The notes under the pieces were generated by a model. The model did no database searches and was not told the origin of the DNA. It saw only the letters and a program-made list of their open reading frames with translations. Of a stretch of 64,000 bases of DNA, positions 54,841 to 63,664 are shown in pieces; positions within the stretch are counted from its first letter, which is position 1; each line of letters starts with the position of its first letter. The position numbers and the translations under genes were made by a program. Source of the DNA: Nocardioides sp. zg-1308 (GTDB lineage: Bacteria > Actinomycetota > Actinomycetes > Propionibacteriales > Nocardioidaceae); assembly GCF_013155375.1 (NCBI RefSeq), contig NZ_JABJQY010000002.1, forward strand, positions 2,542,001 to 2,606,000, read 5' to 3'.

Positions 54841-54869
54841 CGCTCACAGTGACAGTGTCACTGTGAGCG
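54841..54869. promoter_or_regulatory. Perfect 29-bp palindrome upstream of etfB
   Basis: Arms CGCTCACAGTGACA (54841-54854) and TGTCACTGTGAGCG (54856-54869) around a single G. The near-zero loop fits a dimeric repressor operator better than a terminator, and no T-run follows. It lies 42 bp upstream of the likely etfB -10 element TAACCT (54911-54916) and 46 bp after the preceding stop codon. The cognate regulator is not in the window. Confidence 0.6.
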
Positions 54870-54937
54870 ACCCCACCCGGTCTGCCATTCCGGTCCGGGT
54901 GAACGACTTGTAACCTCGCAAGCACACCCGATTGCAC

Positions 54938-54955
54938 AGGAGGGGCCGCAAGGCC
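54938..54955 (+). promoter_or_regulatory. etfB Shine-Dalgarno sequence with an interposed hairpin
   Basis: AGGAGG (54938-54943) is 20 nt from the ATG. The next 12 nt are GGCC-GCAA-GGCC (54944-54955), a 4-bp stem with a GNRA tetraloop. Folding would leave an effective spacing of 8 nt. No closer ribosome site or alternative in-frame start exists. Confidence 0.6.
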
Positions 54956-54963
54956 ACACCACC

Positions 54964-55767
54964 ATGAACATTGTTGTCTGTGTGAAGTACGTGCCGGACG
55001 CGACGGCCGACCGCAAGTTCGAGGACGACTTCACGGTCGACCGCGTCGGGGTCGACGGACTGCTGTCCGAGCTCGACGAGTACGCCGTGGAGCAGGCCCT
55101 GCAGTTCCGTGAGAAGCGAGAGGGCGAGGACATCACCGTCACCGCGCTCACCATGGGCCCGGAGAAGGCCGTCGACGCGGTCCGCAAGGCGCTGCAGATG
55201 GGTGCCGACTCCGCCGTCCACGTCTCCGACGAGGCGATCGCGGGCTCCGACTACGTCGCGACCTCGCTGGTGCTGGCCAAGGCCGTGGAGAAGATCAAGG
55301 CCGAGCAGGGCGGCGCCGACCTCGTCGTGTGCGGCATGGCCTCGACCGACGCCGCCGGCTCCGTGGTCCCGGCGATGCTCGCCGAGCGCCTCGGGCTCCC
55401 GCAGGTCACGCTGGCCTCCGTGGTGGAGTCGCAGGGCGACCAGGTGCGCATCAAGCGCGACAACGAGGGCTCGACCGAGGTCATCGGCGCGACGCTCCCC
55501 ATCGTGCTGAGCGTGACCGACCAGTCCGGTGAGGCGCGCTACCCCTCGTTCAAGGGGATCATGGCCGCGAAGAAGAAGCCGCTCGAGACGTGGTCGCTGG
55601 CCGACCTCGGCGTCGACGCCGGCCAGGTCGGCCTCTCGGTCGCCTGGACGCACGTCGAGGACACCACGCAGCGCCCGCCGCGCACCGCCGGCGAGATCGT
55701 CACCGACGAGGACGGCTCGGGCGCCGGCGCGCTGGTCGACTTCCTCGCGTCCAAGAAGTTCATCTGA
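54964..55767 (+). CDS. etfB: Electron transfer flavoprotein beta subunit
   Basis: 267 residues, the FixA/EtfB family. It begins MNIVVCVKYVPDATADRKF, has the AMP-binding region AVEQALQFREKREG and the recognition-loop area A-D-L-V-V-C-G-M-A-S-T-D, and ends VDFLASKKFI. With EtfA it carries electrons from acyl-CoA dehydrogenases to the quinone pool. It is the first gene of an etfB-etfA pair with its own leader of about 40 nt, which carries a palindrome further upstream and an SD hairpin. The methylsuccinyl-CoA dehydrogenase expected downstream of Ecm would be one user. Confidence 0.96.
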   Translation: MNIVVCVKYVPDATADRKFEDDFTVDRVGVDGLLSELDEYAVEQALQFREKREGEDITVTALTMGPEKAVDAVRKALQMGADSAVHVSDEAIAGSDYVATSLVLAKAVEKIKAEQGGADLVVCGMASTDAAGSVVPAMLAERLGLPQVTLASVVESQGDQVRIKRDNEGSTEVIGATLPIVLSVTDQSGEARYPSFKGIMAAKKKPLETWSLADLGVDAGQVGLSVAWTHVEDTTQRPPRTAGEIVTDEDGSGAGALVDFLASKKFI

Positions 55768-55800
55768 GCCGGCCGACACAGGAACTGGAGAGAGCCGAAC

Positions 55801-56778
55801 ATGTCTGAAGTCCTGGTGGTGGTCGACCACGCCGACGGCGAGGTCAAGAAGCCCACCTACGAGCTGCTCACGATCGCGCGCCGCCTCGGCGAGCCGGCGG
55901 CCGTGTTCTTCGGCTCGCCCGATAAGGGCGACGCCGTGGCCGAGAAGGTCAAGCAGTACGGCGCGGCGAAGGTCTACGTCGTCGACGACGCCGCGATCAA
56001 GGGGTTCCTCGTGGCCCCCAAGGCCGAGGCGCTGCAGCAGCTGGCCGAGCAGAGCAGCGCAGCCGGGGGACTGGCGGCGATCCTGCTGCCCTCGACCTTC
56101 GAGTACAAGGAGGTCGGCGCCCGCCTCGCCATCAAGATCGGCTCGGGCCTCATCACCGACGCCGTCGACGTCGAGGCCGGCTCCGACGGCGGTGCCGTCA
56201 CCACGCAGAGCGTGTTCGCCGGCAGTTACACCGTGCAGGCCCGGGTCACCCAGGGCACGCCGATCATCACCGTCAAGCCGAACTCCGCGGCGCCCGAGCA
56301 GGCCGAGGGCGCCGGAGCGGTCGAGGCCTTCACCGCGACCGTGTCCGACGCCGCCAAGGGCGCGCAGGTCGTGGCCACCCAGCCGCGCCAGTCCACCGGA
56401 CGCCCGGAGCTGACCGAGGCCGCCATCGTGGTCTCGGGCGGTCGCGGCACCGGCGGCAACTTCGAGCCGGTCGAGGGCTTCGCCGACAGCCTCGGTGCGG
56501 CCGTGGGCGCCTCGCGCGCCGCGGTCGACTCCGGTTGGATGCCGCACGCGTTCCAGGTCGGCCAGACCGGCAAGACGGTCTCGCCGCAGCTCTACGTCGC
56601 CAACGGCATCTCCGGTGCGATCCAGCACCGGGCCGGCATGCAGACCTCCAAGACCATCGTGGCGGTCAACAAGGACCCCGAGGCGCCGATCTTCGAGCTC
56701 GTGGACTTCGGCGTGGTGGGCGACCTCCACCAGGTGCTTCCCGCGGCCGCCGAGCAGATCACCGCTCGCAAGGGCTGA
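55801..56778 (+). CDS. etfA: Electron transfer flavoprotein alpha subunit
   Basis: 325 residues, the FixB/EtfA family. The C-terminal FAD domain carries [39 protein letters not shown], and [15 protein letters not shown] 55801 has GGAGAG with 8-nt spacing. It follows etfB by 33 nt and is followed by a strong terminator. Function is established for the family: it forms the FAD-bearing heterodimer with EtfB. Confidence 0.96.
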   Translation: MSEVLVVVDHADGEVKKPTYELLTIARRLGEPAAVFFGSPDKGDAVAEKVKQYGAAKVYVVDDAAIKGFLVAPKAEALQQLAEQSSAAGGLAAILLPSTFEYKEVGARLAIKIGSGLITDAVDVEAGSDGGAVTTQSVFAGSYTVQARVTQGTPIITVKPNSAAPEQAEGAGAVEAFTATVSDAAKGAQVVATQPRQSTGRPELTEAAIVVSGGRGTGGNFEPVEGFADSLGAAVGASRAAVDSGWMPHAFQVGQTGKTVSPQLYVANGISGAIQHRAGMQTSKTIVAVNKDPEAPIFELVDFGVVGDLHQVLPAAAEQITARKG

Positions 56779-56795
56779 GACCCGGCACCGCACGG

Positions 56796-56829
56796 CGAAC
56801 GCCCCCGACCAGCAGGTCGGGGGCGTTCG
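56796..56829. terminator. Bidirectional terminator after etfA
   Basis: CGAACGCCCCCGACC (56796-56810) and GGTCGGGGGCGTTCG (56815-56829) pair perfectly over 15 bp with a 4-nt AGCA loop. It lies between the convergent etfA and the secreted-protein gene ending at 56840. Flanking T-runs are short on either strand. Confidence 0.8.
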
Positions 56830-56839
56830 TGTGTCCGGG

Positions 56840-58393
56840 TCAGCCGCGGTCGCGGCGCGCCGACCACCGGCCGTCGCGTTCGCGGATCCGCACGGTGTAG
56901 CCCCGGACGCGCCAGCCGATGTCGAAGGAGTCGAACGTCGGCCCCGAGGCCTGGAGCGAGCGACAGACGCGTGACGGGGTCGGCAGCGTCGTCCTCGACA
57001 GGCGGGACCATCCCTGCGGCGTCGAGTGCTGGAGGACGGTCGGCCAGCCCTGGTTGCGCCCGGCCGACGTGAGGAGCACCGCTCCGTCCGGACCGTCGGG
57101 GACCGCGACGTCGCACCGGCCGGTCACCCCGCCCGGGAGCGACACGACGCCTCGCTCTCGCGAGATGACGTGGGTGCGGGAGCGCGCGGGGACGACGACG
57201 TACCGCCCGTCGGCGGAGATGCCGCGCGGGGTCCGACTGCCCTGCACCGCCCGCCAGCTGGTGCCGTCACCGGTGGTGAGGGCGACCCGGCGCCCCTGGC
57301 CGCACCTCAGCTCGGCCACCAGCACCTCGATCGACTCCGAGGTCGAGGTGTCGCCCCAGTGGCACCAGCGGCCGGCGTCGTACACCGTGACCGGCCGGCT
57401 CCAGGACTGCGCGACCGGGTCATAGGTCTGCGCGAGCAGGAAGCGGCGGTCGGGGGAGCCCAGGGCGAGCAGGGGCAGTCCGGGGGCGGTGAAGTACCGC
57501 TGGTCGAGCATGTTCCAGGTCTGCTCGAGGCGCGGGGCGTCGACGGGCGCGATCGCCGCGATGGTCCACGGCGAGGCCGGGTCGGCGCGGGAGATGAGGG
57601 TGCGACGGGCGAGCGAGCTCCGGCCGTCGGACCAGACCGTGTCGCTGTCGAGGTTGTCGAGGGGGGTGTAGCCGCACCCGCTGGCGGTCTCGAGGTCCTG
57701 CCGCGCCGGCACGGCATCGCCGGTGCGGGTCAGGACCACGAGACGGCAACCGTGCGGGAGGGAGACGGAGTAGAGGAACGAGACCTGCGCGGCGTCGGTG
57801 ATGGTCGCCGTGACCGGCATCTCCTGGCCCTCGCTGTCGACGAGGTGCTCGTCGAACCCCGCGGTCGACCGGGTGACGTAGCGGCCGTGCTGCGGCCACA
57901 CGGCGTTCTGTCCGTCGGGGGAGATGCCGGGCTCGTCGTAGGCCTCGCCCTCGAGGGCGTACGACGACCAGGTGGCACCGTCGGGTGACCAGAGCGCGCG
58001 GGAGGCGGTCGGCACGTCCTCCTCGATGTAGGCGCCGTCGTCGCACCTGGCGATCGCGGCGACGGCGCCGTTGGCGGTGCGGGCGTCCACGTCGCCGCAG
58101 AAGAGGTTCCTCGTGCGCAGCACCTCCCGCCGCTCGCCCCACGTGCCGGTGGTGGCGTCGCGTCGCTTCGCCCAGACCGCGCGGTGGTCGTCCGCAGCCC
58201 AGATCCGCAGCAGGTCACCGTCGGCCACGGACAGCTCCACGCCACCGGGGACCTTCCGCGGCAGGTCCGGCGTCGATCTCGCCGCAGCCGTCGCCCCCTG
58301 CGAAGCCCCTGCCGTGGTCGAGTCGGTGCGCATGGGGCCCAGGACAGCCGCTGCCACCGCGAGCGCGACGACCGCCCCCGTGATGCGAGACAT
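56840..58393 (-). CDS. Secreted protein of unknown function, propeller-like
   Basis: 517 residues. A signal peptide ([13 protein letters not shown]) ends near residue 22-30 and a low-complexity Ala/Thr stretch follows. The rest has repeated strand-rich segments with conserved Trp and Gly ([40 protein letters not shown]), suggesting a beta-propeller. Six or more cysteines suggest disulfides. I know no close family. ATG 58393 follows TACCCT (58405-58400, minus strand) by 6 nt, a leaderless start; its -10 lies 13 bp from that of divergent proA. Confidence 0.72.
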   Translation of the reverse strand: MSRITGAVVALAVAAAVLGPMRTDSTTAGASQGATAAARSTPDLPRKVPGGVELSVADGDLLRIWAADDHRAVWAKRRDATTGTWGERREVLRTRNLFCGDVDARTANGAVAAIARCDDGAYIEEDVPTASRALWSPDGATWSSYALEGEAYDEPGISPDGQNAVWPQHGRYVTRSTAGFDEHLVDSEGQEMPVTATITDAAQVSFLYSVSLPHGCRLVVLTRTGDAVPARQDLETASGCGYTPLDNLDSDTVWSDGRSSLARRTLISRADPASPWTIAAIAPVDAPRLEQTWNMLDQRYFTAPGLPLLALGSPDRRFLLAQTYDPVAQSWSRPVTVYDAGRWCHWGDTSTSESIEVLVAELRCGQGRRVALTTGDGTSWRAVQGSRTPRGISADGRYVVVPARSRTHVISRERGVVSLPGGVTGRCDVAVPDGPDGAVLLTSAGRNQGWPTVLQHSTPQGWSRLSRTTLPTPSRVCRSLQASGPTFDSFDIGWRVRGYTVRIRERDGRWSARRDRG

Positions 58394-58431
58394 GGATCGA
58401 GGGTAGGCCTTGGCGGACTAGGCTCGGCGCC

Positions 58432-59682
58432 ATGAGCAGCGAGGACGCCGTGCGCGAGGTGGCCGCTCGCGCCCGTGCCGCGAGCCACGAGCTGGCCACG
58501 GCCACGCGCGCCACCAAGGACGCAGCCCTCCACGCCATGGCCGAGGCGCTCCTCGCCGCGGCGCCCCAGGTGCTCGCCGCCAACGCGGAGGACGTGGGGC
58601 GGGCCGAGGAGGCGGGCACGCCCGCCAACATCGTGGACCGCCTGCGCCTCGACGACAGCCGGCTCGCGGCGATGGCCCAGGGGCTGCGCGACGTCGCGGG
58701 GCTGCCCGACCCGGTGGGGGAGGTGCTGCGCGGCAGCACCCTCGCCAACGGCCTGGAGCTGCGCCAGGTGCGGGTGCCCTTCGGCGTCGTCGGGGTGATC
58801 CACGAGGCGCGACCCAACGTCACGGCCGACGCGGCCGGCATCTGCGTGAAGGCGGGCAACGCCGTCCTGCTCCGCGGCTCGTCGAGCGCCCGCTCGAGCA
58901 ACGCCGCCGTCGTCGCCGCCCTGCGCGGCGCGTTGCCGGGCAGCGGCCTGCCGGAGGACGTCGTACAGCTCGTGCCGGGGGAGACCCGCGACTCCGTGAC
59001 CGCGCTGATGCGCGCCCGCGGGCTCGTCGACGTCCTCATCCCACGGGGCGGGGCAGGCCTGATCCGCAGCGTCGTCGAGGGCTCGACGGTGCCGGTCATC
59101 GAGACCGGGGTGGGCAACTGCCACGTCTACGTCGACGCGACCGCCGACCTCGAGCAGGCGCTCGCGATCGTGCTCAACTCCAAGACGCAGCGCACCAGCG
59201 TCTGCAACGCCGCCGAGTCCCTGCTCGTGCACGAGGACGTCGCCGACGAGTTCCTGCCCCTCGTCGTCGAGGCCCTGCAGGCGGCCGGCGTCCTGGTCCA
59301 CGGCGACGAGGCGTTCGCGGAGTACGACGACGTGGTGCCGGTGACCGACGAGGACCACGCCGCGGAGTTCCTGGCGCTCGAGATCTCCGCCGCGGTGGTC
59401 AAGGACGTCGAGGGGGCGATCGAGCACATCCGCCGCTGGTCCTCGGGCCACACCGAGGCGATCGTGGCGCGCGACCAGGCCACCATCCGGCGCTTCGTCG
59501 CGGCCGTGGACTCGGCCGCGGTCATGGTCAACGCGTCCACCCGGTTCACCGACGGCGGGGAGCTCGGCTTCGGCGCCGAGATCGGCATCTCCACGCAGAA
59601 GCTGCACGCCCGTGGCCCGATGGGGCTGCCGGAGATGACGTCGAGCAAGTACGTCGTGGTCGGCGACGGCCACGTCCGCTGA
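58432..59682 (+). CDS. proA: Glutamate-5-semialdehyde dehydrogenase
   Basis: 416 residues, ProA of the aldehyde dehydrogenase superfamily, reducing gamma-glutamyl phosphate in proline synthesis. The catalytic cysteine is C258 in [14 protein letters not shown], and the N-terminus has [21 protein letters not shown] 58432 follows TAGGCT (58419-58424) by 7 nt without a ribosome site (leaderless). ProB is not adjacent in the window. It precedes the small membrane protein and nadD in the order common to actinobacteria. Confidence 0.96.
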   Translation: MSSEDAVREVAARARAASHELATATRATKDAALHAMAEALLAAAPQVLAANAEDVGRAEEAGTPANIVDRLRLDDSRLAAMAQGLRDVAGLPDPVGEVLRGSTLANGLELRQVRVPFGVVGVIHEARPNVTADAAGICVKAGNAVLLRGSSSARSSNAAVVAALRGALPGSGLPEDVVQLVPGETRDSVTALMRARGLVDVLIPRGGAGLIRSVVEGSTVPVIETGVGNCHVYVDATADLEQALAIVLNSKTQRTSVCNAAESLLVHEDVADEFLPLVVEALQAAGVLVHGDEAFAEYDDVVPVTDEDHAAEFLALEISAAVVKDVEGAIEHIRRWSSGHTEAIVARDQATIRRFVAAVDSAAVMVNASTRFTDGGELGFGAEIGISTQKLHARGPMGLPEMTSSKYVVVGDGHVR

Positions 59683-59701
59683 TGCCGGTAGGGTGGCGCC
59701 C

Positions 59702-59854
59702 ATGCTGAGCACCGCCATCACGCTGGCCGCCGAGACCGCCGAGCACGACGCGCCTGCCGTCAGTCCCTACGTCATCGGCGCCGTGGCGCTCGGCCTGCTC
59801 CTCGTCCTCCTGCTGGCCGTGGTCTCCTTCGGTGGCGGGCGCGAGCACAGCTGA
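59702..59854 (+). CDS. Conserved 50-residue membrane protein between proA and nadD
   Basis: A single-helix protein of 50 residues: [20 protein letters not shown], then [20 protein letters not shown], ending SFGGGREHS. The ATG at 59702 follows TAGGGT (59689-59694) by 7 nt, giving a leaderless transcript. Small proteins of this form with an S-P-Y-V-(I/V)-G segment recur next to nadD in many actinobacteria, from my knowledge of such genomes. Function is unknown. Confidence 0.75.
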   Translation: MLSTAITLAAETAEHDAPAVSPYVIGAVALGLLLVLLLAVVSFGGGREHS

Positions 59855-59868
59855 GCCGGGTCGACGGC

Positions 59869-60525
59869 GTGAGTGAGCCTTCCGCGGGCCGCCGGGTCGG
59901 GGTGATGGGTGGCACGTTCGACCCCATCCACCACGGCCACCTCGTCGCCGCCTCCGAGGTGCAGGCCTGGTTCGACCTCGATGCCGTCGTGTTCGTGCCG
60001 ACCGGGGACCCGTGGCAGAAGAGCGACCGCGTGGTCACCGGTGCCGAGCACCGCTACCTGATGACGGTGGTCGCCACCGCGGCCAACCCGCGCTTCACCG
60101 TCTCCCGCGTCGACATCGACCGCGACGGACCGACCTACACGATCGACACCCTGCGCGACCTCAAGGGCCAGATGCCCGACGCGGAGCTGTTCTTCATCAC
60201 CGGTGCCGACGCCCTGGCCGACATCTTCACCTGGCGCGACGCCGAGGAGCTGTTCGCCCTCGCCAACTTCGTGGGCTGCACGCGTCCCGGCTACGCCATG
60301 GACCCCGCGACGCTGGCCAAGATCCCGTCCGACCGGGTCACCATGGTGGAGATCCCGGCTCTCGCGATCTCCTCGACCGACTGCCGCGAGCGCAAGCGTC
60401 GCGGCGAACCCGTGTGGTACCTCGTGCCCGACGGTGTGGTGCAGTACATCGCCAAGCACGACCTCTACGCCTCCACGTCCGGCTCGTCCGGCTCGTCCCG
60501 CTCAACCAGCAAGGAAACCGCATGA
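59869..60525 (+). CDS. nadD: Nicotinate-nucleotide adenylyltransferase
   Basis: 218 residues. The nucleotidyltransferase signature [11 protein letters not shown] is at residues 14-24 and the C-terminal motif [20 protein letters not shown] corresponds to ISST-x-IR. It adenylates nicotinate mononucleotide for NAD synthesis. GTG 59869 gives the usual short N-terminus. The stop overlaps rsfS as ATGA, and the three-gene unit nadD-rsfS-phosphatase is closely coupled. An unusual Ser/Gly-rich tail ([12 protein letters not shown]) ends the protein. Confidence 0.95.
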   Translation: MSEPSAGRRVGVMGGTFDPIHHGHLVAASEVQAWFDLDAVVFVPTGDPWQKSDRVVTGAEHRYLMTVVATAANPRFTVSRVDIDRDGPTYTIDTLRDLKGQMPDAELFFITGADALADIFTWRDAEELFALANFVGCTRPGYAMDPATLAKIPSDRVTMVEIPALAISSTDCRERKRRGEPVWYLVPDGVVQYIAKHDLYASTSGSSGSSRSTSKETA

Positions 60526-60881
60526 CTGCCACCGACCACGCCCTCGAGCTCGTCGCCGTCGCCGCCCAGGCCGCCTACGACAAGAAGGCCGACCAGGTGC
60601 TGGCCTTCGACGTGAGCGACCAGCTCGCGATCACCGACGCCTTCGTGCTGGCGAGCGCCAACAACGAGCGCGCGGTCGGCGCCATCGTCGACGAGGTCGA
60701 GGACAAGCTCCGCGAGCACGGCGCCAAGCCGATCCGCCGCGAGGGCCACAAGGAGGGCCGCTGGGTGCTGCTCGACTACGGCGAGATCGTCGTGCACGTC
60801 CAGCACGAGGAGGAGCGCTCCTTCTACGCCCTCGAGCGACTCTGGAGCGACTGCCCGCTCATCCCGCTGACCCTGACGTGA
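60522..60881 (+). CDS. rsfS: Ribosome silencing factor
   Basis: 119 residues, RsfS/Iojap family, which binds ribosomal protein L14 and blocks subunit joining in starved cells. Conserved stretches: [58 protein letters not shown] and [15 protein letters not shown] 60522 overlaps the nadD stop and has AAGGAA 6 nt upstream. The next gene overlaps its stop as GTGA. Confidence 0.96.
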   Translation: MTATDHALELVAVAAQAAYDKKADQVLAFDVSDQLAITDAFVLASANNERAVGAIVDEVEDKLREHGAKPIRREGHKEGRWVLLDYGEIVVHVQHEEERSFYALERLWSDCPLIPLTLT

Positions 60882-61507
60882 GGCGGCTCGTCCTCCTGCG
60901 CCACGGCCGCACCGCCTGGAACGACGCCGGGCGCGCGCAGGGGCACGCCGACGTGCCGCTCGACGAGCTGGGGGAGGCGCAGGCCAAGGCCGTCGCGCCG
61001 GTCCTCGCCGCGTGCCGGCCGGTCGCGGTGTGGTCCTCCGACCTCGCCCGCGCGGCCGGCACCGCCGCCGCGGTGGCCGCCGAGGCGGGACTCGCTCCGG
61101 TCCTCGACCCGCGGCTGCGCGAGTTCGACGTCGGGCCCCACCGGATGGGCCTGACCAACGAGCAGTACGCCGCCCGGCACCCCGAGGAGCACGCCGCCCT
61201 CCTCGCCGGCGAGATCGAGCGCATCCCGGGGCGCGAGACCGTCGACGACGTGCTCGGCCGCTTCCTGCCCGCGCTGACGTCGTACGCCGACGGGCTGGGG
61301 GAGGGCGAGACCGGTCTCCTGGTCTCCCATGGTGCCGCCCTGCGCGCCGTCGTGCCGGCCTTCCTCGGCTGGGGCACGGAGCCGGCGGAGACGCTGGGCG
61401 TCCTCGACAACTGCGGGTGGGTCGAGCTCGAGCACGCGGCCTCGACGTGGACCGGCGGCATCGAGAGGTGGCGCCTCATCGCCTGGAACCGTGTCGTGAC
61501 GCCGTGA
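60878..61507 (+). CDS. Histidine phosphatase-family protein
   Basis: 209 residues. Catalytic RHG is at 8-10 (LLRHGRTAWNDAGR), the second Arg is in SSDLARAAGTA, the acid is in LREFDVG, and the second His is in LLVSHGAALRA. This intact set contrasts with the shortened paralogue at 15701. The genomic position after rsfS is conserved in actinobacteria, where such genes are often annotated as phosphoglycerate mutase or glucosyl-3-phosphoglycerate phosphatase. The exact substrate is not determinable. Start is GTG 60878, overlapping the rsfS stop. Confidence 0.88.
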   Translation: MRRLVLLRHGRTAWNDAGRAQGHADVPLDELGEAQAKAVAPVLAACRPVAVWSSDLARAAGTAAAVAAEAGLAPVLDPRLREFDVGPHRMGLTNEQYAARHPEEHAALLAGEIERIPGRETVDDVLGRFLPALTSYADGLGEGETGLLVSHGAALRAVVPAFLGWGTEPAETLGVLDNCGWVELEHAASTWTGGIERWRLIAWNRVVTP

Positions 61508-61530
61508 GCGACCGGGCGCGGGACCCCGAT

Positions 61531-61559
61531 TTCACCTCGCCGTCGCCGTCGGCTAATGT
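61531..61559 (+). promoter_or_regulatory. Promoter of tRNA-Ala
   Basis: TTCACC (61531-61536), 17-nt spacer, TAATGT (61554-61559). The mature tRNA begins 39 nt after the -10 hexamer. Confidence 0.6.
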
Positions 61560-61598
61560 TCTCCGCGTTGTCCTCCAGCACCACCGGAAGACGATGTT

Positions 61599-61671
61599 GG
61601 GGCTGTGGCGCAGCTGGTAGCGCATCTGCATGGCATGCAGAGGGTCAGGGGTTCGAGTCCCCTCAGCTCCA
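61599..61671 (+). tRNA. tRNA-Ala (anticodon GGC)
   Basis: A complete cloverleaf: acceptor GGGGCTG/CAGCTCC, D stem GCGC/GCGC, anticodon stem TCTGC/GCAGA with loop ATGGCAT (anticodon GGC at 61632-61634), T stem AGGGG/CCCCT with loop TTCGAGT, discriminator A at 61671. The 3' CCA is not encoded. It reads GCC/GCU alanine codons. Confidence 0.97.
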
Positions 61672-61677
61672 CCGACA

Positions 61678-61701
61678 CGAAGGCGCCTCCGGGCGCCTTC
61701 G
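61678..61701 (+). terminator. Terminator after tRNA-Ala
   Basis: CGAAGGCGCC (61678-61687), loop TCCG, GGCGCCTTCG (61692-61701): a perfect 10-bp stem 6 nt after the tRNA, followed by CTGCATTTC. Confidence 0.75.
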
Positions 61702-61752
61702 CTGCATTTCGGCGTCTTCCGCAGCAGTCCTCGGCCGGTGCATGATCGGCGG

Positions 61753-62391
61753 ATGGCCGAGCTGATGCCCTTCGCGGAGCAGGAGCGGAGTGACCTCCTC
61801 GGGCTCGCCGAGTCCCTGACTCCGGAGCAGTGGGCCGCCCCGTCGCTGTGCGAGGACTGGTCGGTGCGTGACGTCGTGACCCACGTGGTCAGCTATGACG
61901 AGCTGTCGGTGCCGCAGACGGTGACGACGTTCCTGCGCGGCGGCCTGCGACCCGCGACGGTCAACGAGGTCGCGCTGCGCCGGTACGCCGAGCTCGAGCC
62001 CGCCGACGTGGTCCGGCTTGTCGCGGCCTGCCGGCGCCCACGGGGGCTCCCGTCCGCCATGGGCGGAGGCGTCGCGCTGACCGACGGCACGATCCACCAC
62101 CAGGACGTCCGGCGGGCGCTGGGCATGCCGCGGGTCATCCCTCGGGAGCGCCTCGTGCCGGTGCTCGACTTCTCCCTGCGCGCTCCGACCCTGCCGTCGA
62201 GGAGCAACGTGACGGGGCTCCGCCTGGTCGCCGAGGACATCGGCTGGACCGCCGGCCACGGACCGGAGGTGGTGGGCCCGGGCGAAGCCCTGCTGATGGC
62301 CGCTGCGGGCCGGGCCGTCGCGCTCGACGAGCTGCGTGGGGAGGGGCTCGCGACCCTGCGTCGGCGTGTTGGCGGAACGGCCGCCGGGTGA
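61753..62391 (+). CDS. Maleylpyruvate isomerase/mycothiol-dependent-like protein (DinB superfamily)
   Basis: 212 residues of the mycothiol maleylpyruvate isomerase N-terminal family (TIGR03083-like): EQERSDLLGLAESLTPEQWA, then SLCEDWSVRDVVTHVVSYDE and IHHQDVRRALGMP, with the metal-ligand type histidines. Many such proteins are uncharacterised thiol-linked enzymes of actinobacteria. ATG 61753 follows CATGAT by 6 nt; the frame runs back into the tRNA and the terminator, so earlier starts are excluded. Substrate unknown. Confidence 0.83.
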   Translation: MAELMPFAEQERSDLLGLAESLTPEQWAAPSLCEDWSVRDVVTHVVSYDELSVPQTVTTFLRGGLRPATVNEVALRRYAELEPADVVRLVAACRRPRGLPSAMGGGVALTDGTIHHQDVRRALGMPRVIPRERLVPVLDFSLRAPTLPSRSNVTGLRLVAEDIGWTAGHGPEVVGPGEALLMAAAGRAVALDELRGEGLATLRRRVGGTAAG

Positions 62392-62403
62392 CACCATGCG
62401 GAC

Positions 62404-63639
62404 ATGACCGCGACTGACCTCTCCACCCGCACCAGCAGCGCCACGGCAGCGCACATCGAGACCACCGAGCGCTACGCCGCGCACAACTACCACCCCCTGC
62501 CGGTGGTGCTGGCGCAGGGCGAGGGCGCCTGGGTCGTCGACGTCGACGGCAACCGCTACCTCGACTGCCTCGCGGGCTACTCCGCGCTCAACTTCGGCCA
62601 CAGCAACGAGCGCCTGGTGGCGGTCGCGCGCGAGCAGCTGGGCAAGCTCACGCTGACCAGCCGCGCGTTCTTCAACGACCAGCTCAGCGGCTTCGCCGAG
62701 GCGCTCGCGCGACTGACCGGCAAGGACATGATCCTGCCGATGAACTCCGGCGCCGAGGCCGTCGAGACCGCGATCAAGGTGAGCCGCAAGTGGGGCTACG
62801 AGGTCAAGGGCGTCCCAGCGGGCCAGGCCTCGATCATCACGATGCAGGGCAACTTCCACGGCCGCACGACGACGATCGTCAGCTTCTCCGACGACGAGGT
62901 CGCCACGGCCGGCTACGCCCCCTTCACCACGGGCTTCCGCAGCGTCACCTACGGCGACGTCGACGCGGTCGCCGCGGCCATCGACGACACCACGGTGGCC
63001 GTCCTCTTCGAGCCGATCCAGGGCGAGGGCGGCGTCGTCATGCCGCCCGAGGGCTTCCTGCGCGACCTCCGCGCGCTGTGCACCGAGCGCAACGTGCTGA
63101 TGATCGCCGACGAGATCCAGTCGGGCCTGGCCCGCTCGGGCAAGACCTTCGCGTGCGACCACGAGGACGTCGTCCCCGACGTCTACATCATGGGCAAGGC
63201 GCTCGGCGGCGGCATCTACCCCGTCTCCGCCATCGCGGCCGACCACGCCATCATGGACGTCATCACCCCGGGGTCGCACGGGTCCACCTTCGGTGGCAAC
63301 CCGCTCGCCGCGGCGATCGGCACCGAGGTCGTGGCGATGCTGGAGGAGGGCACCTTCCAGGCCCGCGCGGCCGAGATCGGCGCGCAGATCGAGGCCGGGT
63401 TCCGCCCGCTCGTCGGCAAGGGCCTCATGGCGGTGCGCGTCCGCGGCGCGTGGGCCGGCATCGACATCGACCCGGCGCTGATGACCGGTCGCCAGATGTC
63501 CGAGGCGCTCATGGCGCGCGGCATCCTCGCCAAGGACACCCACGGCTCGACGGTCCGCTTCGCCCCGCCGCTGGTGGCCAGCGACGAGGACATCGCCGGC
63601 CTGGTCGACGCGGTCGCCGAGATCCTCACCGCCGGCTGA
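62404..63639 (+). CDS. rocD: Ornithine--oxo-acid aminotransferase
   Basis: 411 residues, class-III PLP aminotransferase with strong resemblance to ornithine delta-aminotransferase: ERYAAHNYHPLPVVLAQGEG near the N-terminus, MNSGAEAVETAIKVSRKWGY, GNFHGRTTTIVSFS, EPIQGEGGVVMPP and the Schiff-base lysine K265 in YIMGKALGGGIYP. It makes glutamate semialdehyde from ornithine, which connects it to proline metabolism, including proA at 58432. ATG 62404 is 10 nt after the preceding stop. An acetylornithine or GABA aminotransferase role is less likely. Confidence 0.92.
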   Translation: MTATDLSTRTSSATAAHIETTERYAAHNYHPLPVVLAQGEGAWVVDVDGNRYLDCLAGYSALNFGHSNERLVAVAREQLGKLTLTSRAFFNDQLSGFAEALARLTGKDMILPMNSGAEAVETAIKVSRKWGYEVKGVPAGQASIITMQGNFHGRTTTIVSFSDDEVATAGYAPFTTGFRSVTYGDVDAVAAAIDDTTVAVLFEPIQGEGGVVMPPEGFLRDLRALCTERNVLMIADEIQSGLARSGKTFACDHEDVVPDVYIMGKALGGGIYPVSAIAADHAIMDVITPGSHGSTFGGNPLAAAIGTEVVAMLEEGTFQARAAEIGAQIEAGFRPLVGKGLMAVRVRGAWAGIDIDPALMTGRQMSEALMARGILAKDTHGSTVRFAPPLVASDEDIAGLVDAVAEILTAG

Positions 63640-63664
63640 GCGCCACGTCCGGGCTGCCGTCGCC

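Noticed and set aside
61630..61752. Longer start of the mycothiol-isomerase-like protein
   Set aside because: The upstream frame reads through the tRNA-Ala gene and its terminator; the conserved family sequence starts at ATG 61753.
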